Source: Maribellus comscasis
Lineage (GTDB): Bacteria; Bacteroidota; Bacteroidia; Bacteroidales; Prolixibacteraceae
Length of the DNA: 64,000 bases
NCBI RefSeq assembly: GCF_009762775.1
Contig: NZ_CP046401.1
Span: 3,348,001 to 3,412,000, forward strand
Direction of reading: 5' to 3'
Part shown: piece after piece, positions 8,289 to 17,720 of the stretch
Position numbering within the stretch: position 1 is the stretch's first letter
Layout: each line of letters starts with the position of its first letter
Program-made: the position numbers and the translations under genes
The notes under the pieces: generated by a model
What the model was told of the DNA's origin: nothing
Databases searched by the model: none
What the model saw: the letters and a program-made list of their open reading frames with translations, nothing else

Positions 8289-10655
8289 TTATTCATATTT
8301 TAACGCTTCAACCGGGTTAATCCGCGATGCCCTGTAGGAGTGAAACAAAACCGTAAATAATACTACTATACTTGCAATGATAAAAGCAACAACAAAGAAC
8401 CAAAAATTAATACTCACTTTGTACGAAAAATTGCTTAACCATCTGTTCATAAAATAAAATGTCACCGGTATTGCAAGTAAGGTAGCAATAAGCACCATAA
8501 AAAAGTTTTCTTTCAGGAAAGAATAAACAATGGTTTTTTCTCCGCTGCCAAGTACTTTTTTTATTCCAATTTCTTTGGTACGGGTGCGTGCAATAAACAA
8601 AGTGAGCCCAAACAATCCAAAGGCAGCAATGAATAGTGAGAAGATAGCAAAAATGGAAATGATAATACTTAGATTCTTTTCGGAAGAATAGATGTTTTCA
8701 ATCAGGTCTTCTATGGTTTGGTACTGAAAAGTACGGTCCGGGGCCATTTCTTTCCATTTCGATTCAAGTGTTGGTAAAAGATTCTCCAAAGTTCCGGGAA
8801 CATAATTTATGGCAACCTGCTGAATATACTTGTCTGTCATCGTTAACATTGTGGGGGGGATGTCGCTGTGAATTGAATGAAGGTTGAAATCTTTTACAAT
8901 TCCAATAATTGTTTTCCCGGCTACCTGTTTCCCCACAGGATCTTCTATCCCCAGATCTTTCACAGCAGTTTCATTAAGTATTGTGGCTCCATTCAGATCA
9001 CTGCCAAATTCTTCAGAAAAGCTTCTTCCTTCAATAATATTTAACCCCATTGTCTCAGTAAAATTGTAGTCAACAGCCATGCCGTCAACTTTTATTTTTT
9101 GTGTCTGGTCTTCGAAATTCGGAACCATCATCGTCATTGAGCCGAGCATGGGAATACTGTGCATTGTTCCGGCAGCCATAGTTACATTGGGAATTGTTTT
9201 TATTTCGTCGATAAATGCCCTGTATTCCCTGAAATTGCGACCCAGCTCAAACAGCAGAATGTTTTTATTCTGATATCCCAAATCCTTTTTTAAAGCAAAT
9301 TTGTATTGCGAACGAATAACCAGGGTTCCCGTTATAAATGAGCAAAATATGATAAGCTGAATAACAATCAATGAAAATCGCAAAACAGACTTTCTTTTAC
9401 CCGAAGCGGCTGTATTTTTTAGAATGTTGATGACATTCAACCTTGATAAATAAGAGGAAGTGTAAAAACCGGAGGCAAATCCGATAACGATGGTGAGAAG
9501 GAGATAGATTAATATATAAACAACAATGTTGGAATCGATAATATAAAGCCTGGTCTGAAATAATTTTTCAGCATAAGGCTTGCCTGCCCAGGCTAACAAT
9601 ACTGCAAGAGGTAAAACATGGAACGCAAGGAAAATTGACTCGAAAAGTAATTGTGTTTTTATGGAGCGGATTTCTGCTCCGTTGGTTTTTCGAATACCGA
9701 TTTCTTTAGCCCGCCCTGACGACACTGCTGTTGAAAGTATGATGTAGTTAAATGCCGCTACCAGAATAATTAGAAAAGCAATTGCAGAGAATATTCGAAT
9801 GTTTTTCATATTCCCCTGAACACCGGAGTTCATAACTTCAGCAGAACGAAGATAAACATCGGAGAGATTTTGGAGGACATATTTTTTTGCTGGTTTTTCT
9901 CCCATATTTTTCACCTCGAGCTCCCTGAATTGCGGGTCAAGTGTTAAAGGATCGACATTTTGCTTTAGCATTACCCAGGTAGTCCAAAAATCCAAATCCC
10001 AGTTTACATCCGCGTTGGTAACCCTGAACGCCTGGTTGATGGGTTCCAGTGTCCATCTGCTGTTTATAAAACAATCTGCTCTTAATGTTGAGTTTATTGG
10101 AATATTTTCGAATACACCTTTTACTACAAATAATTGTTCTTTTCCATTGGCAAGACCAATAATTTCTTTTCCAATTGGATCTTCATCCGGAAAAAATTTC
10201 TCAGCCTGTTTTTGTGACAATACGATGGAGTTGGGATCATCGAGAATGTTATTCTTTGAACCGGTAAGCTTAAGGCTGAATATGTCAAATATTTCGGAAT
10301 CGGTAGCCACTGCCTGACGTACCGGTATAAATTCTTCATTCTGCTTAAGGCTGAACCCGCGCATAAATTGCGCTCTGGTGGCGTATTCTACCTGAGGGAA
10401 TTCGTCTTTTAATGCCGAAGCCAAAACATAGGGTGTTCCGGCCATAGTATTTTTAAATTCGAGGTAGTTGTTAACTATCCTGTAAATCTGTTTTCGGTTT
10501 TCATAGCCTCTGTTATAACTTATCTCGTTTATAATGTACAGCAAAATGATAAACGAAGCAGCCAGTGCCAAAGAGAGCCCCAATACGTTGATTCCGGCAA
10601 AAAGTTTGTTTTGTTTTAAAAAACGCAAGGTGGTTTTAAGATAGTTTTTAAACAT
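8289..10655 (-). CDS. FtsX/MacB-type ABC permease P3 (divergent)
   Basis: 788 residues with the common two-plus-two domain plan, but the most divergent C-terminus in the locus: KEIGIKKVLGS (694) replaces the RKVNGA loop, the helix segment reads NRWLSNFSYKVSINFWF, and the end is INPVEALKYE. Here the first FtsX half keeps the canonical loop (KEIGIRKTNGA), the reverse of most paralogs. The first helix exits with EISYNRGY. The second periplasmic domain has GIVKDFNLHSIHS. It follows P4 by 59 bp with no operator-like sequence between them, so the two are probably co-transcribed. Its unhomogenised tail suggests an older or functionally distinct lineage. Confidence 0.92.
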   Translation of the reverse strand: MFKNYLKTTLRFLKQNKLFAGINVLGLSLALAASFIILLYIINEISYNRGYENRKQIYRIVNNYLEFKNTMAGTPYVLASALKDEFPQVEYATRAQFMRGFSLKQNEEFIPVRQAVATDSEIFDIFSLKLTGSKNNILDDPNSIVLSQKQAEKFFPDEDPIGKEIIGLANGKEQLFVVKGVFENIPINSTLRADCFINSRWTLEPINQAFRVTNADVNWDLDFWTTWVMLKQNVDPLTLDPQFRELEVKNMGEKPAKKYVLQNLSDVYLRSAEVMNSGVQGNMKNIRIFSAIAFLIILVAAFNYIILSTAVSSGRAKEIGIRKTNGAEIRSIKTQLLFESIFLAFHVLPLAVLLAWAGKPYAEKLFQTRLYIIDSNIVVYILIYLLLTIVIGFASGFYTSSYLSRLNVINILKNTAASGKRKSVLRFSLIVIQLIIFCSFITGTLVIRSQYKFALKKDLGYQNKNILLFELGRNFREYRAFIDEIKTIPNVTMAAGTMHSIPMLGSMTMMVPNFEDQTQKIKVDGMAVDYNFTETMGLNIIEGRSFSEEFGSDLNGATILNETAVKDLGIEDPVGKQVAGKTIIGIVKDFNLHSIHSDIPPTMLTMTDKYIQQVAINYVPGTLENLLPTLESKWKEMAPDRTFQYQTIEDLIENIYSSEKNLSIIISIFAIFSLFIAAFGLFGLTLFIARTRTKEIGIKKVLGSGEKTIVYSFLKENFFMVLIATLLAIPVTFYFMNRWLSNFSYKVSINFWFFVVAFIIASIVVLFTVLFHSYRASRINPVEALKYE

Positions 10656-10714
10656 GACGATTTATTTTTTAGGTTTTGTTATTTATATCCGTGTGCTTCT
10701 ACCTCGCGTAATCA

Positions 10715-13027
10715 TCACTCATATCGCAATGCCTCCACCGGATTTTTACTTGCTGCTTTCCACGATTGAATGGAAACGGTCACTAATGCAATTGCTAAAG
10801 CAATAATCCCGGCCAAAGAAAATATCCACCAGCTTAAGTTTGTTTTATACATAAAACTTTCCAGCCATTTGTGCATGAAATACCATCCGGCAGGAATAGC
10901 GAGGACAAACGAAATGCCCACCCACATTACAAAGTCTTTGTTTAGCAGTGCCAGAATTTCTGAAATAGTTGCTCCGTTTACTTTTCGTATTCCAATTTCT
11001 TTTACCCTGCGGCGACTGGTGTGGAACGAAACTGCAAATAATCCTATCATTGATAAAAAAACGCTGATAATGCAGCAGGCCCCAATCAGTTTTGCATAGT
11101 TGGTATTTTCGCGGTGCATCCATTCGTAGCGATCGTTTATCGATTCCATATTTAATGGAAAATCGGGAATAAGTTCTTTCCAAATTTTAGCCACAACTTC
11201 CCTTGCTTCTTGCGATTGACCTGCACTTGGTTTAACCATAATGAAAAATCCGCCGCTCCCGTAAGAAACATAGCCCGGTTCAATTACTTCCTTTAAACTT
11301 CCGTAATGAAAATCTTTACAAATGCCAATAACAAGGTCATTTTTTGAACCGGGAAGATATTTTCCAATTAAATCCTGGTCGGGGAAAAGCGCTGCCAACG
11401 ATTCATTAATGATGCATTTGCCTTTATTGGTCCCTGCATTTTCCGAGAAATTATCACCTTTTATAATCTCAATTCCCAGGGCTTTCGGATAGTTTTCATC
11501 GCCCCAAAAAAGCGCCGGAGTATATTGTTTATCAACACCATTTTCATCGTAGTGCATCAAAATCATCATGTGTTCCAATACCGGCGACGCATTTGCCAGC
11601 GAAACCAATTCCACAGATGAACTTTTCTCCAATTCAGCTTTAAAAACAGGAGAAATATTTTTATACTGCCTCGGAACTTTCACCTCCAGTGTTTTTTTGG
11701 CCAAACCTATTTTTTTGTTTGTGATGTAATTTATTTGTTTCAGAATAACAATTGAACCGATAATCAGAATCACCGAAACCGCCAGTTGAGCAATATTGAA
11801 AACCGGGATTTGAAATTTGTTAACCGCATATAATTTGCCGGGTTTTAAAGCTTTTGTTTTTACACTTACCCCAATTTTGAAAAATGCAAAAAGGAAAGAA
11901 GCCAACAAAATGAATGCGGGGATACCCAGCAAAAGAAAGATATTTTCTGAATGAAAAATATACTGGGATGTAATTGAAGTAGAAGTAAGCTGATTAAAGA
12001 ATGGAATTGCTAAAATCATTAAAACCAAACTAAGTGCAAAGGCAACTCCAACGAGCATGAAAGTTTCGCCCATAAATGCATTGATAAGGTTGATTTTGGA
12101 ACTTCCGTTCACCCTGCGGATAGAATATTCGCGGGTTTTCTCCATGAGCTGGTTGTTAATTAAACCAAGATAGTTGAAAAGTGCAACTCCCAGAATCATA
12201 ACTGCAATAACCAGCGCAATTAGTAAATCGCTTCTATCGCGGCTTGTTTCGATGGTTTGCCCTCGGGAAGTATCAAAATAAGCTGCCTTTAGACTTTTAA
12301 GAGAATGTGTCCCGGGAGTGCCGTCGTGAACAATCGGAATGTTCTCCTTATTTTGGGCAAATTTCTCTTCCAGTTGTACAATATTTGTATTTTCAGCCAA
12401 TTGAAGATAAACACGGGAGTCACTTTCTCCAATTAATTTTACCATTTCAAAGTCGAGTTGGGTGCTTTCCTGTGGCTTTTCAAAAACGCCACTTATAAAC
12501 ATTTCTGTGTCGTTGTCGCCGTCGGGGAATAAAAGTTTTTGCCCAATCACATTCAGCCTTCCAAAATACTTCATTGCCAGTTTATCTGAAATAACCACAT
12601 TTTGTTTTGTTTCCAGCACACGCGCCGGATTCCCCGAAATCAGTTTATAAGAGAAAAACGTGAAGAAGTTGGATGAAACGGCAATTGTTTTTTTGTTTTC
12701 AAAATAATCCTGATTATTCGCATTTATTTTTGACGGACTTGTATTTATAATTCGGCAGAAATCTTTCACTTCAGCAAAATTATCTTTCATATATTCTGCT
12801 GCTCCTTGTCGGATAAAATACATTTTTTCGCCTTTACGAAACGGGTCGTCAGCTTGCAGGGCATAAATATTTTTTTTGTTTTTTTGAAAACCATCGGCAT
12901 TATTTTCCCGCGTAATAAAAATGGTGATGAGGTTCATACACGCTATACCAATGGCTAAACTTATAATTATGATCGAAGAGTTTAAACGATATCTGAAAAG
13001 GCTTCTTAAAACAGCTTTGAATCTCAT
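10715..13027 (-). CDS. FtsX/MacB-type ABC permease P4
   Basis: 770 residues. The usual SYDxF motif after the first helix is replaced by RENNADGFQ, and the first FtsX loop reads REYSIRRVNGSS. The second periplasmic domain carries GICKDFHYGSLKE. The C-terminal FtsX domain runs from KEIGIRKVNGA (676) to KNPVEALRYE and is close to the array consensus. It is the first permease after the response regulator, separated from it by 137 bp that hold a tandem LytTR-type site and the 37-bp block shared with P2. It is therefore the strongest candidate for direct control by the adjacent kinase/regulator pair. Confidence 0.93.
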   Translation of the reverse strand: MRFKAVLRSLFRYRLNSSIIIISLAIGIACMNLITIFITRENNADGFQKNKKNIYALQADDPFRKGEKMYFIRQGAAEYMKDNFAEVKDFCRIINTSPSKINANNQDYFENKKTIAVSSNFFTFFSYKLISGNPARVLETKQNVVISDKLAMKYFGRLNVIGQKLLFPDGDNDTEMFISGVFEKPQESTQLDFEMVKLIGESDSRVYLQLAENTNIVQLEEKFAQNKENIPIVHDGTPGTHSLKSLKAAYFDTSRGQTIETSRDRSDLLIALVIAVMILGVALFNYLGLINNQLMEKTREYSIRRVNGSSKINLINAFMGETFMLVGVAFALSLVLMILAIPFFNQLTSTSITSQYIFHSENIFLLLGIPAFILLASFLFAFFKIGVSVKTKALKPGKLYAVNKFQIPVFNIAQLAVSVILIIGSIVILKQINYITNKKIGLAKKTLEVKVPRQYKNISPVFKAELEKSSSVELVSLANASPVLEHMMILMHYDENGVDKQYTPALFWGDENYPKALGIEIIKGDNFSENAGTNKGKCIINESLAALFPDQDLIGKYLPGSKNDLVIGICKDFHYGSLKEVIEPGYVSYGSGGFFIMVKPSAGQSQEAREVVAKIWKELIPDFPLNMESINDRYEWMHRENTNYAKLIGACCIISVFLSMIGLFAVSFHTSRRRVKEIGIRKVNGATISEILALLNKDFVMWVGISFVLAIPAGWYFMHKWLESFMYKTNLSWWIFSLAGIIALAIALVTVSIQSWKAASKNPVEALRYE

Positions 13028-13057
13028 ATTTGAATAAAGGTGAATATTTTCTCAATT

Positions 13058-13094
13058 GATTCAAATCCAATGCCTTTTTTGTAAGTGACAGATT
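13058..13094 (-). promoter_or_regulatory. Conserved 37-bp block upstream of P4
   Basis: Counterpart of the P2 block (31 of 37 bases identical, including GATTCAAATCC and AGATT on the plus strand). It starts 30 bp before the P4 start codon and 33 bp from the tandem operator at 13128. Confidence 0.55.
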
Positions 13095-13127
13095 AATAGT
13101 GAAATGAAATATTGAGAAGGAAAAAAT

Positions 13128-13167
13128 GTGTAAAAAAAATTGACAGAAAGTGTATGAATTTTTGTCA
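13128..13167 (-). promoter_or_regulatory. Tandem LytTR-type operator upstream of P4
   Basis: One copy (13128-13145) is identical to the 18-bp motif upstream of P2; the second (13150-13167, GTGTATGAATTTTTGTCA) matches at 12 of 18 positions and begins 22 bp later, keeping the same helical phase. The outer copy overlaps the stop codon of the response-regulator gene, so binding would sit at the very end of that gene. Confidence 0.6.
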
Positions 13168-13902
13168 TTCATTCATTCCCAGTGCAGCATTAACATCATC
13201 TTTGAAACTTCGCCCGAGTGGTAATTTTGACCCGCCAATTTCAACGGTGTTTCCATAAATCGCGTCAATTTTTTTTACAGAAACAATGTATGATTTATGA
13301 ATACGCAAAAATCCATTGCCTTTTAATTGGGTTTCGATGTTTTTCATCCGGTCGAGCTTGGTGTATTTTTTATCTTTAGTGTGAATCACCACATATTCCT
13401 TCATTCCTTCCACATAAAGAATATCTGCAATTTCCACTTTCACAGACTTGTAACCCGCTTTCACAAAAATAAAATCGCGGGAAACAGCTGGCAGATTTTC
13501 GGTGTCGTCGGGAACAGCGTTTGTTGTGCCATTTTGTTGATTAAACTTGGCAACCACTTTATTCACTGCTTTAGCAAAACGCTCAAATGCCACAGGTTTT
13601 AACAGGTAATCTGTTACATCCAGTTCGTAACCTTCAAGGGCATATTCAGAATAAGCTGTGGTGAGAATTATGGAAGGTTTTTTATGAAGTGTACGAATAA
13701 ATTCAATTCCAGTCAATCCCGGCATCTGAATATCGAGAAAAACCAGTTCTGCTTCCCCGCTTTCAATAATTGGGTAAGCATCAGCGGCTTTTCCGTAACT
13801 TGCCAGTAATTCAAGCTGCGGCATTTTCGTGATGTAATCTCCCAAATATTTTCGGGCAATTGGCTCATCATCAACCACTATACATTTTATTTTGTGAATC
13901 AT
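13165..13902 (-). CDS. LytTR-family response regulator
   Basis: 245 residues. The N-terminal receiver domain has the acidic pair Asp11/Asp12, the phosphoacceptor Asp57 (FLDIQMPG), Thr81-Thr82 and Lys102 (LLKP). The C-terminal part (about 143-240) is a LytTR DNA-binding domain, recognisable from FIFVKAGYKSVKVE, ILYVEGMKEYVVIHT and FLRIHKSYIVSV. It should bind tandem direct repeats as a phosphorylated dimer. It overlaps the kinase gene by 4 bp (ATGA), so the two are translationally coupled. Likely targets are the paired repeats upstream of P4 and P2. Confidence 0.96.
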   Translation of the reverse strand: MIHKIKCIVVDDEPIARKYLGDYITKMPQLELLASYGKAADAYPIIESGEAELVFLDIQMPGLTGIEFIRTLHKKPSIILTTAYSEYALEGYELDVTDYLLKPVAFERFAKAVNKVVAKFNQQNGTTNAVPDDTENLPAVSRDFIFVKAGYKSVKVEIADILYVEGMKEYVVIHTKDKKYTKLDRMKNIETQLKGNGFLRIHKSYIVSVKKIDAIYGNTVEIGGSKLPLGRSFKDDVNAALGMNE

Positions 13903-14990
13903 AACAGGTTCTTTTTTTCAAACACTGGAAACGCCAGCGAAACCATAAATTCATTGTCCTGAGTAATGGTTTTTAGTTCGTAGCGTTCTCCAAAAATAAG
14001 TTGGAGTCGCTTTTTCACATTTGCCAGTCCAATTCCCGGGGCCTTTTTATTTCTGTTTTCAGGGAAATTATTTTTACAAACAAAGAAAAAACGGTCTTTT
14101 TCATCCCAGATATCAATTTCTACCCAGCCATCATCTTCTTTCCCAATACTTCCGTGTTTAAAACAATTCTCAATGAAAGGCAGCAACAAAAGCGGCGGAA
14201 TAAAAACCGAGGGCCGACTCACCTGACTTGAAATGCGAATGTGTTCAGGTGTTGAAATACGCATTTTTTCCAAATCGAGGTAGTTGTGTATAAAATTGAG
14301 TTCTTTTTCAACCGGTACCAGTTTCTGTTCTGTTTCGTAAATCAGATAACGCATTGTGTCTGACAAACCAAGCACCATTTGCGGAGCCAGCTCTGATTTT
14401 GCGTAAGTAAGTCCGTAAAGATTATTTAGCGTATTAAACAAAAAATGGGGGTTTACCTGCGATTTCAGATAAAGAATTTGTGCTTCCTGACTGCGTTGTA
14501 ATTCCTCGCGGCTTTCCCTTTCCTTTTTGTCTTTGTTTTCGTACAAACTCAGTAATACGGCAATAATACTTAAAACGGTATTCATTAAAAGGCTAATTAA
14601 AAAGGCAGGTCTTCCTGACTTAAAACGGCTGTTTTCCAAAAGACTTCGTCGCCATAAAAAATTATCGGGATTCAATTTTCTTCCTTCTAGTTGAAGGTTA
14701 GGGAAAAATATCATATCGCCGGGCAGTAATCCTAATAGTTTTGCTCTTAGCACTGAAAAAGCAAAAATGACAAGGATTTCAAAAAGAATAAAAAGAACAA
14801 GATTTTTTCGTTTGATAAGAAATTCTTTTGCCAACACCCAACCTGAAAAATAGAAAATTCCGGCCATAAAAAGAATACCTGAAAGGGCGCGATACGCAGC
14901 GGATTTTACAGGTAAAAATACGGTTAGCGAAAAAAACAGGGAGTAAACCAGCACTAACCAAACGGCGCTATGAATAAAAATTTTTCTCAT
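13899..14990 (-). CDS. LytS-type membrane histidine kinase
   Basis: 363 residues. Four hydrophobic segments (about 5-27, 37-56, 62-82 and 127-150) with only one modest loop are followed by a short coiled linker and a His_kinase domain with the phosphoacceptor His182 in NPHFLFN. The ATP-binding part shows the N-box Asn275 (FIENCFKH) and the glycine box GIGLANV (319-325). There is no large extracytoplasmic sensor domain, so the signal is probably sensed within the membrane or through a partner protein. Kinases of this layout in Firmicutes (BceS type) take their signal from an FtsX-type permease; applying this here is inference. The envelope operon starts divergently 254 bp away. Confidence 0.95.
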   Translation of the reverse strand: MRKIFIHSAVWLVLVYSLFFSLTVFLPVKSAAYRALSGILFMAGIFYFSGWVLAKEFLIKRKNLVLFILFEILVIFAFSVLRAKLLGLLPGDMIFFPNLQLEGRKLNPDNFLWRRSLLENSRFKSGRPAFLISLLMNTVLSIIAVLLSLYENKDKKERESREELQRSQEAQILYLKSQVNPHFLFNTLNNLYGLTYAKSELAPQMVLGLSDTMRYLIYETEQKLVPVEKELNFIHNYLDLEKMRISTPEHIRISSQVSRPSVFIPPLLLLPFIENCFKHGSIGKEDDGWVEIDIWDEKDRFFFVCKNNFPENRNKKAPGIGLANVKKRLQLIFGERYELKTITQDNEFMVSLAFPVFEKKNLL

Positions 14991-15244
14991 GCGACAATGT
15001 TACTAAAATAAACAATTTGGCAACAACTACTTAAACCAACGATGTAAAACTTTCAATCAACGCACTTTTCCAATCAACACAATGAAAATTGAGCCCAGCT
15101 GCCGTTTGTAGAAGCCGATCGGTCGTTTGATGATTTTATATGCCCGCCTCCACGACCTTGCTTTATGTTTGAGCCAACATTCGAATTTACATGTAATTCA
15201 ATGAAAGTTAAACAATGTATCTAGAAATTAAAAACAGAAGAATT

Positions 15245-15730
15245 ATGAAAACAAAATTCACAATCCGAAGGCTTTTTCTTGTTGTCTTCCTATTAGGAGC
15301 TTTTATGGAAATGAATGCTCAGGTAACTGTTGTTCGGCGAGGGGCGGTAGTTGTGAGGCGACCTTACGTGAGACCAGTTCCTCCACCGCCTCCTGTTGTT
15401 CGGGTTCCTGTTGTTCGGCCCGTTGCCTGGTATCCGCGGCCCTTACCCGGAGTAGTCGTTACAACTTTGCCGGTTCACTACACCGTGTGTTATGCAGGAG
15501 TAAATCCATACTATTATTCCGACGGCATTTACTATGTGAAGGAAGCAAAGACCGACGCTTATAAAGTGGTTCGTCCGCCAGTTGGAACCATTGTTCCGGC
15601 GCTTCCCGAAGATGCAAAACAAAATGTTCTGGACGGCAAAGTCTATTTCGAGTTTCAGACAGTGATCTACAAGGAAATAGAAACAGAAGAAGGTGTAAGG
15701 TTTGAAGTTGTTGGTTATTCAGAAAATTAA
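15245..15730 (+). CDS. DUF6515-type secreted protein (first copy)
   Basis: 161 residues. The start is placed at the second ATG, which gives a clean signal peptide (MKTKFTIRR, then a hydrophobic core to MNAQ); an ATG 30 bp upstream would add ten charged residues before it. The mature part begins with a Val/Arg/Pro-rich low-complexity stretch (YVRPVPPPPPVVRVP) and continues into the Tyr-rich module YYYSDGIYYVKEA and PPVGTIVPALP, the DUF6515 pattern. Function is unknown; the family is predicted to be periplasmic or surface-exposed. First gene of the envelope operon, 12 bp before the next gene. A second copy closes the run at 19011. Confidence 0.85.
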   Translation: MKTKFTIRRLFLVVFLLGAFMEMNAQVTVVRRGAVVVRRPYVRPVPPPPPVVRVPVVRPVAWYPRPLPGVVVTTLPVHYTVCYAGVNPYYYSDGIYYVKEAKTDAYKVVRPPVGTIVPALPEDAKQNVLDGKVYFEFQTVIYKEIETEEGVRFEVVGYSEN

Positions 15731-15742
15731 AAAATTAAGAAA

Positions 15743-16477
15743 ATGAAATTTAAAATTATTGTATATAGTTTGTTATTCGGTTTATTTATTGGTTTTCAAT
15801 CTTGTGAAGATGACGATGATGAAGTGATTTATTTTGATCGTTCTTATGCTTCCGAAGATGCCGAGAAAATTGTTGCGCTTTCTCTTTCTTACAGTTCTTA
15901 TGGAATGGTCGCCGTTATGAATCAGATAAGTAACGAGATTCAGGAAATTAGCGAATGCGATTCCATTTATGAATACCAGGATACTATTCAGGGAGAAACA
16001 GATTCAGAAAATATAAGTTATGAATACATTTATAACGAAACTTACAAGCTGAACTGCGGAACCGTTGACAGCGTTCAGTTTAGTTCAACAGCGAGCCAAA
16101 CATTTGATGCTCCACGTTATTCTTACGACCACGAACTTGCCATTGATTTTGATGTTACCGGGCTGGAAAACGAAAGTGAATCGGAAACTTTTAACGGACT
16201 TTACAACCGAACAGGCTGGTGGGAACAGGGCTACTACAACCAGGATTATTATTTTGATTTTGAGTGTGAAGTTCTGGATGCTGCGGTAGATAAGGAAACC
16301 GACAAAATTTATGCCGGAACAGCTGAATTTACTTTGGTCGAAAGTTATCGTTTTGCAAATGTAGAGTTCACCTATAAAGGAACAGTTGAGTTTCAGAGTG
16401 AAGACGAAGCCAAAGTTACTTTCGACAACGGCGACACTTTTTACATCGATTTAAACAACATCAGTTTGGCCGACTAG
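15743..16477 (+). CDS. Lipoprotein of unknown function
   Basis: 244 residues with a lipoprotein signal peptide ending at Cys21 (GFQSC), followed by a run of acidic residues (EDDDDE) that in Bacteroidota often favours surface export. The rest is rich in Asp, Glu, Ser and Tyr and looks beta-rich, with no family I recognise. Two or more cysteines beyond the lipobox (SECDS, LNCGT, FECEV) could form disulfides. It is packed 12 bp after the first DUF6515 gene and 55 bp before the beta-barrel gene, so it is probably co-expressed with them. Confidence 0.75.
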   Translation: MKFKIIVYSLLFGLFIGFQSCEDDDDEVIYFDRSYASEDAEKIVALSLSYSSYGMVAVMNQISNEIQEISECDSIYEYQDTIQGETDSENISYEYIYNETYKLNCGTVDSVQFSSTASQTFDAPRYSYDHELAIDFDVTGLENESESETFNGLYNRTGWWEQGYYNQDYYFDFECEVLDAAVDKETDKIYAGTAEFTLVESYRFANVEFTYKGTVEFQSEDEAKVTFDNGDTFYIDLNNISLAD

Positions 16478-16532
16478 GATCCGTTCTACTCGAAAAATTC
16501 AAAACAATGAATAATTTTTAAAGAAATAGAAA

Positions 16533-17189
16533 ATGAAGAAAATAGCATTCATTATTATATCGGTTTTTACGGCTTTTGCTTCATCAGCACAAGATTATAC
16601 CAATTTTGGTTACAAACCGGTTTATAGCATCCATACACCAAAAATTGGAGTTGTTGGCGGTTTTCATCTGAGCAATTTTTACAACGAATCGGTAGGGGAC
16701 CCCAACTTTCAGCCAGGATTTCATATTGGAACATCCCTGCTTCTTCCGCTGTCGCAAAATTTTTCATTTGAACCGCAACTCCTTTATTCAAAAAAAGGGG
16801 GCGAGCTTGATTATGCATACGATTTTTACTACAATGAGCAGTCGGTAAACTATCGTTTGCACTACATCGAAATGCCATTTTTATTGAATATTCATACCCG
16901 TGGAATTACCGATTTTATTATTGGTGGCTACGGAAGTTATTTGCTTGATGCCACATTTTCGGTAACAACCGCCTATTCCTACGGTTATGGCGAGTTAAAT
17001 TATGGCGACTTCGAGAAATATGATTACGGACTCGTTGGAGGAATGGCTTTCAACTTCCCGTTTAGCAAGTTGATGTTTAAGTATTCCTGTGGGTTTGCAG
17101 ACGTAGCCAAAGAAAATACGGCCTACATTTATCTGAAAGATGCCCGGAATCATGCTTTTTCGGTATCGTTTATCCGCTACTTCCGCTAA
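16533..17189 (+). CDS. PorT-like outer-membrane beta-barrel protein
   Basis: 218 residues with an N-terminal signal peptide ending SSAQ. The mature part shows alternating aromatic/hydrophobic strands, IGVVGGFHLSNFY near the start, FEPQLLYSKKGG in the middle, YIEMPFLL and a terminal phenylalanine-containing strand (FSVSFIRYFR), the pattern of the small outer-membrane beta-barrels grouped with PorT. It probably inserts in the outer membrane. No substrate or partner can be named. The following 125 bp before the first Spy-like gene is the largest gap inside this run. Confidence 0.8.
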   Translation: MKKIAFIIISVFTAFASSAQDYTNFGYKPVYSIHTPKIGVVGGFHLSNFYNESVGDPNFQPGFHIGTSLLLPLSQNFSFEPQLLYSKKGGELDYAYDFYYNEQSVNYRLHYIEMPFLLNIHTRGITDFIIGGYGSYLLDATFSVTTAYSYGYGELNYGDFEKYDYGLVGGMAFNFPFSKLMFKYSCGFADVAKENTAYIYLKDARNHAFSVSFIRYFR

Positions 17190-17314
17190 AATGAAAGCTC
17201 CCAAACACCTTGCATCTTTTTGAAGTTCGTAATATCCAATCGGTTGTTGGTTGAAAAGAGGAAAGTAAAAACAGCCTTGCAATATAAATTTGAAAACATA
17301 AAAAATTAGTCATT

Positions 17315-17686
17315 ATGAAAAAGAAAATAATCATCGCATTTTTTATATCGATAGTCACTCTGGGAGCTTTTGCCCAGAATCCAAATTCCGATAAAACGCC
17401 TGAAGAGCGTGCCAGCTTCCAAACGGAATGGATGACAGAGAATTTGACTTTGTTCGAGGAACAGGTTCCCAAAATTGATTCGCTGAATTTGGTTTATGCA
17501 AAAAAAATGGAAGCACTGAAAGAAATTCAGGGGCGCTTTAATCAACTGAGGGAAGCTAAAAAAATTGCAGGAGAAAAAGAAGACGAGTTGAAGCAGATTC
17601 TCACCAAAGATCAATTCAAAATCTATCAGGATAAAAAGAGTGAGTTGCGGGAAAAAATGAAAGAAATGTCTGAAGAAAACAGATAA
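17315..17686 (+). CDS. Spy/CpxP-like periplasmic helical protein (first)
   Basis: 123 residues with a signal peptide (to GAFAQ). The mature protein is charged and almost entirely helical, with the stretch TEWMTENLTLFEEQVPKIDSL followed by LKQILTKDQFKIYQDKKSEL, the LTxxQ-type helix seen in Spy/CpxP-like periplasmic proteins and LTXXQ-motif relatives. In other bacteria such proteins are chaperones or sensors of envelope stress. It precedes a second protein of the same kind by 34 bp. Sequence similarity to Spy is at the level of pattern only. Confidence 0.65.
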   Translation: MKKKIIIAFFISIVTLGAFAQNPNSDKTPEERASFQTEWMTENLTLFEEQVPKIDSLNLVYAKKMEALKEIQGRFNQLREAKKIAGEKEDELKQILTKDQFKIYQDKKSELREKMKEMSEENR

Positions 17687-17720
17687 TAAAAGGATTTAGT
17701 AAAAAGTAAAATTTTAAAAA

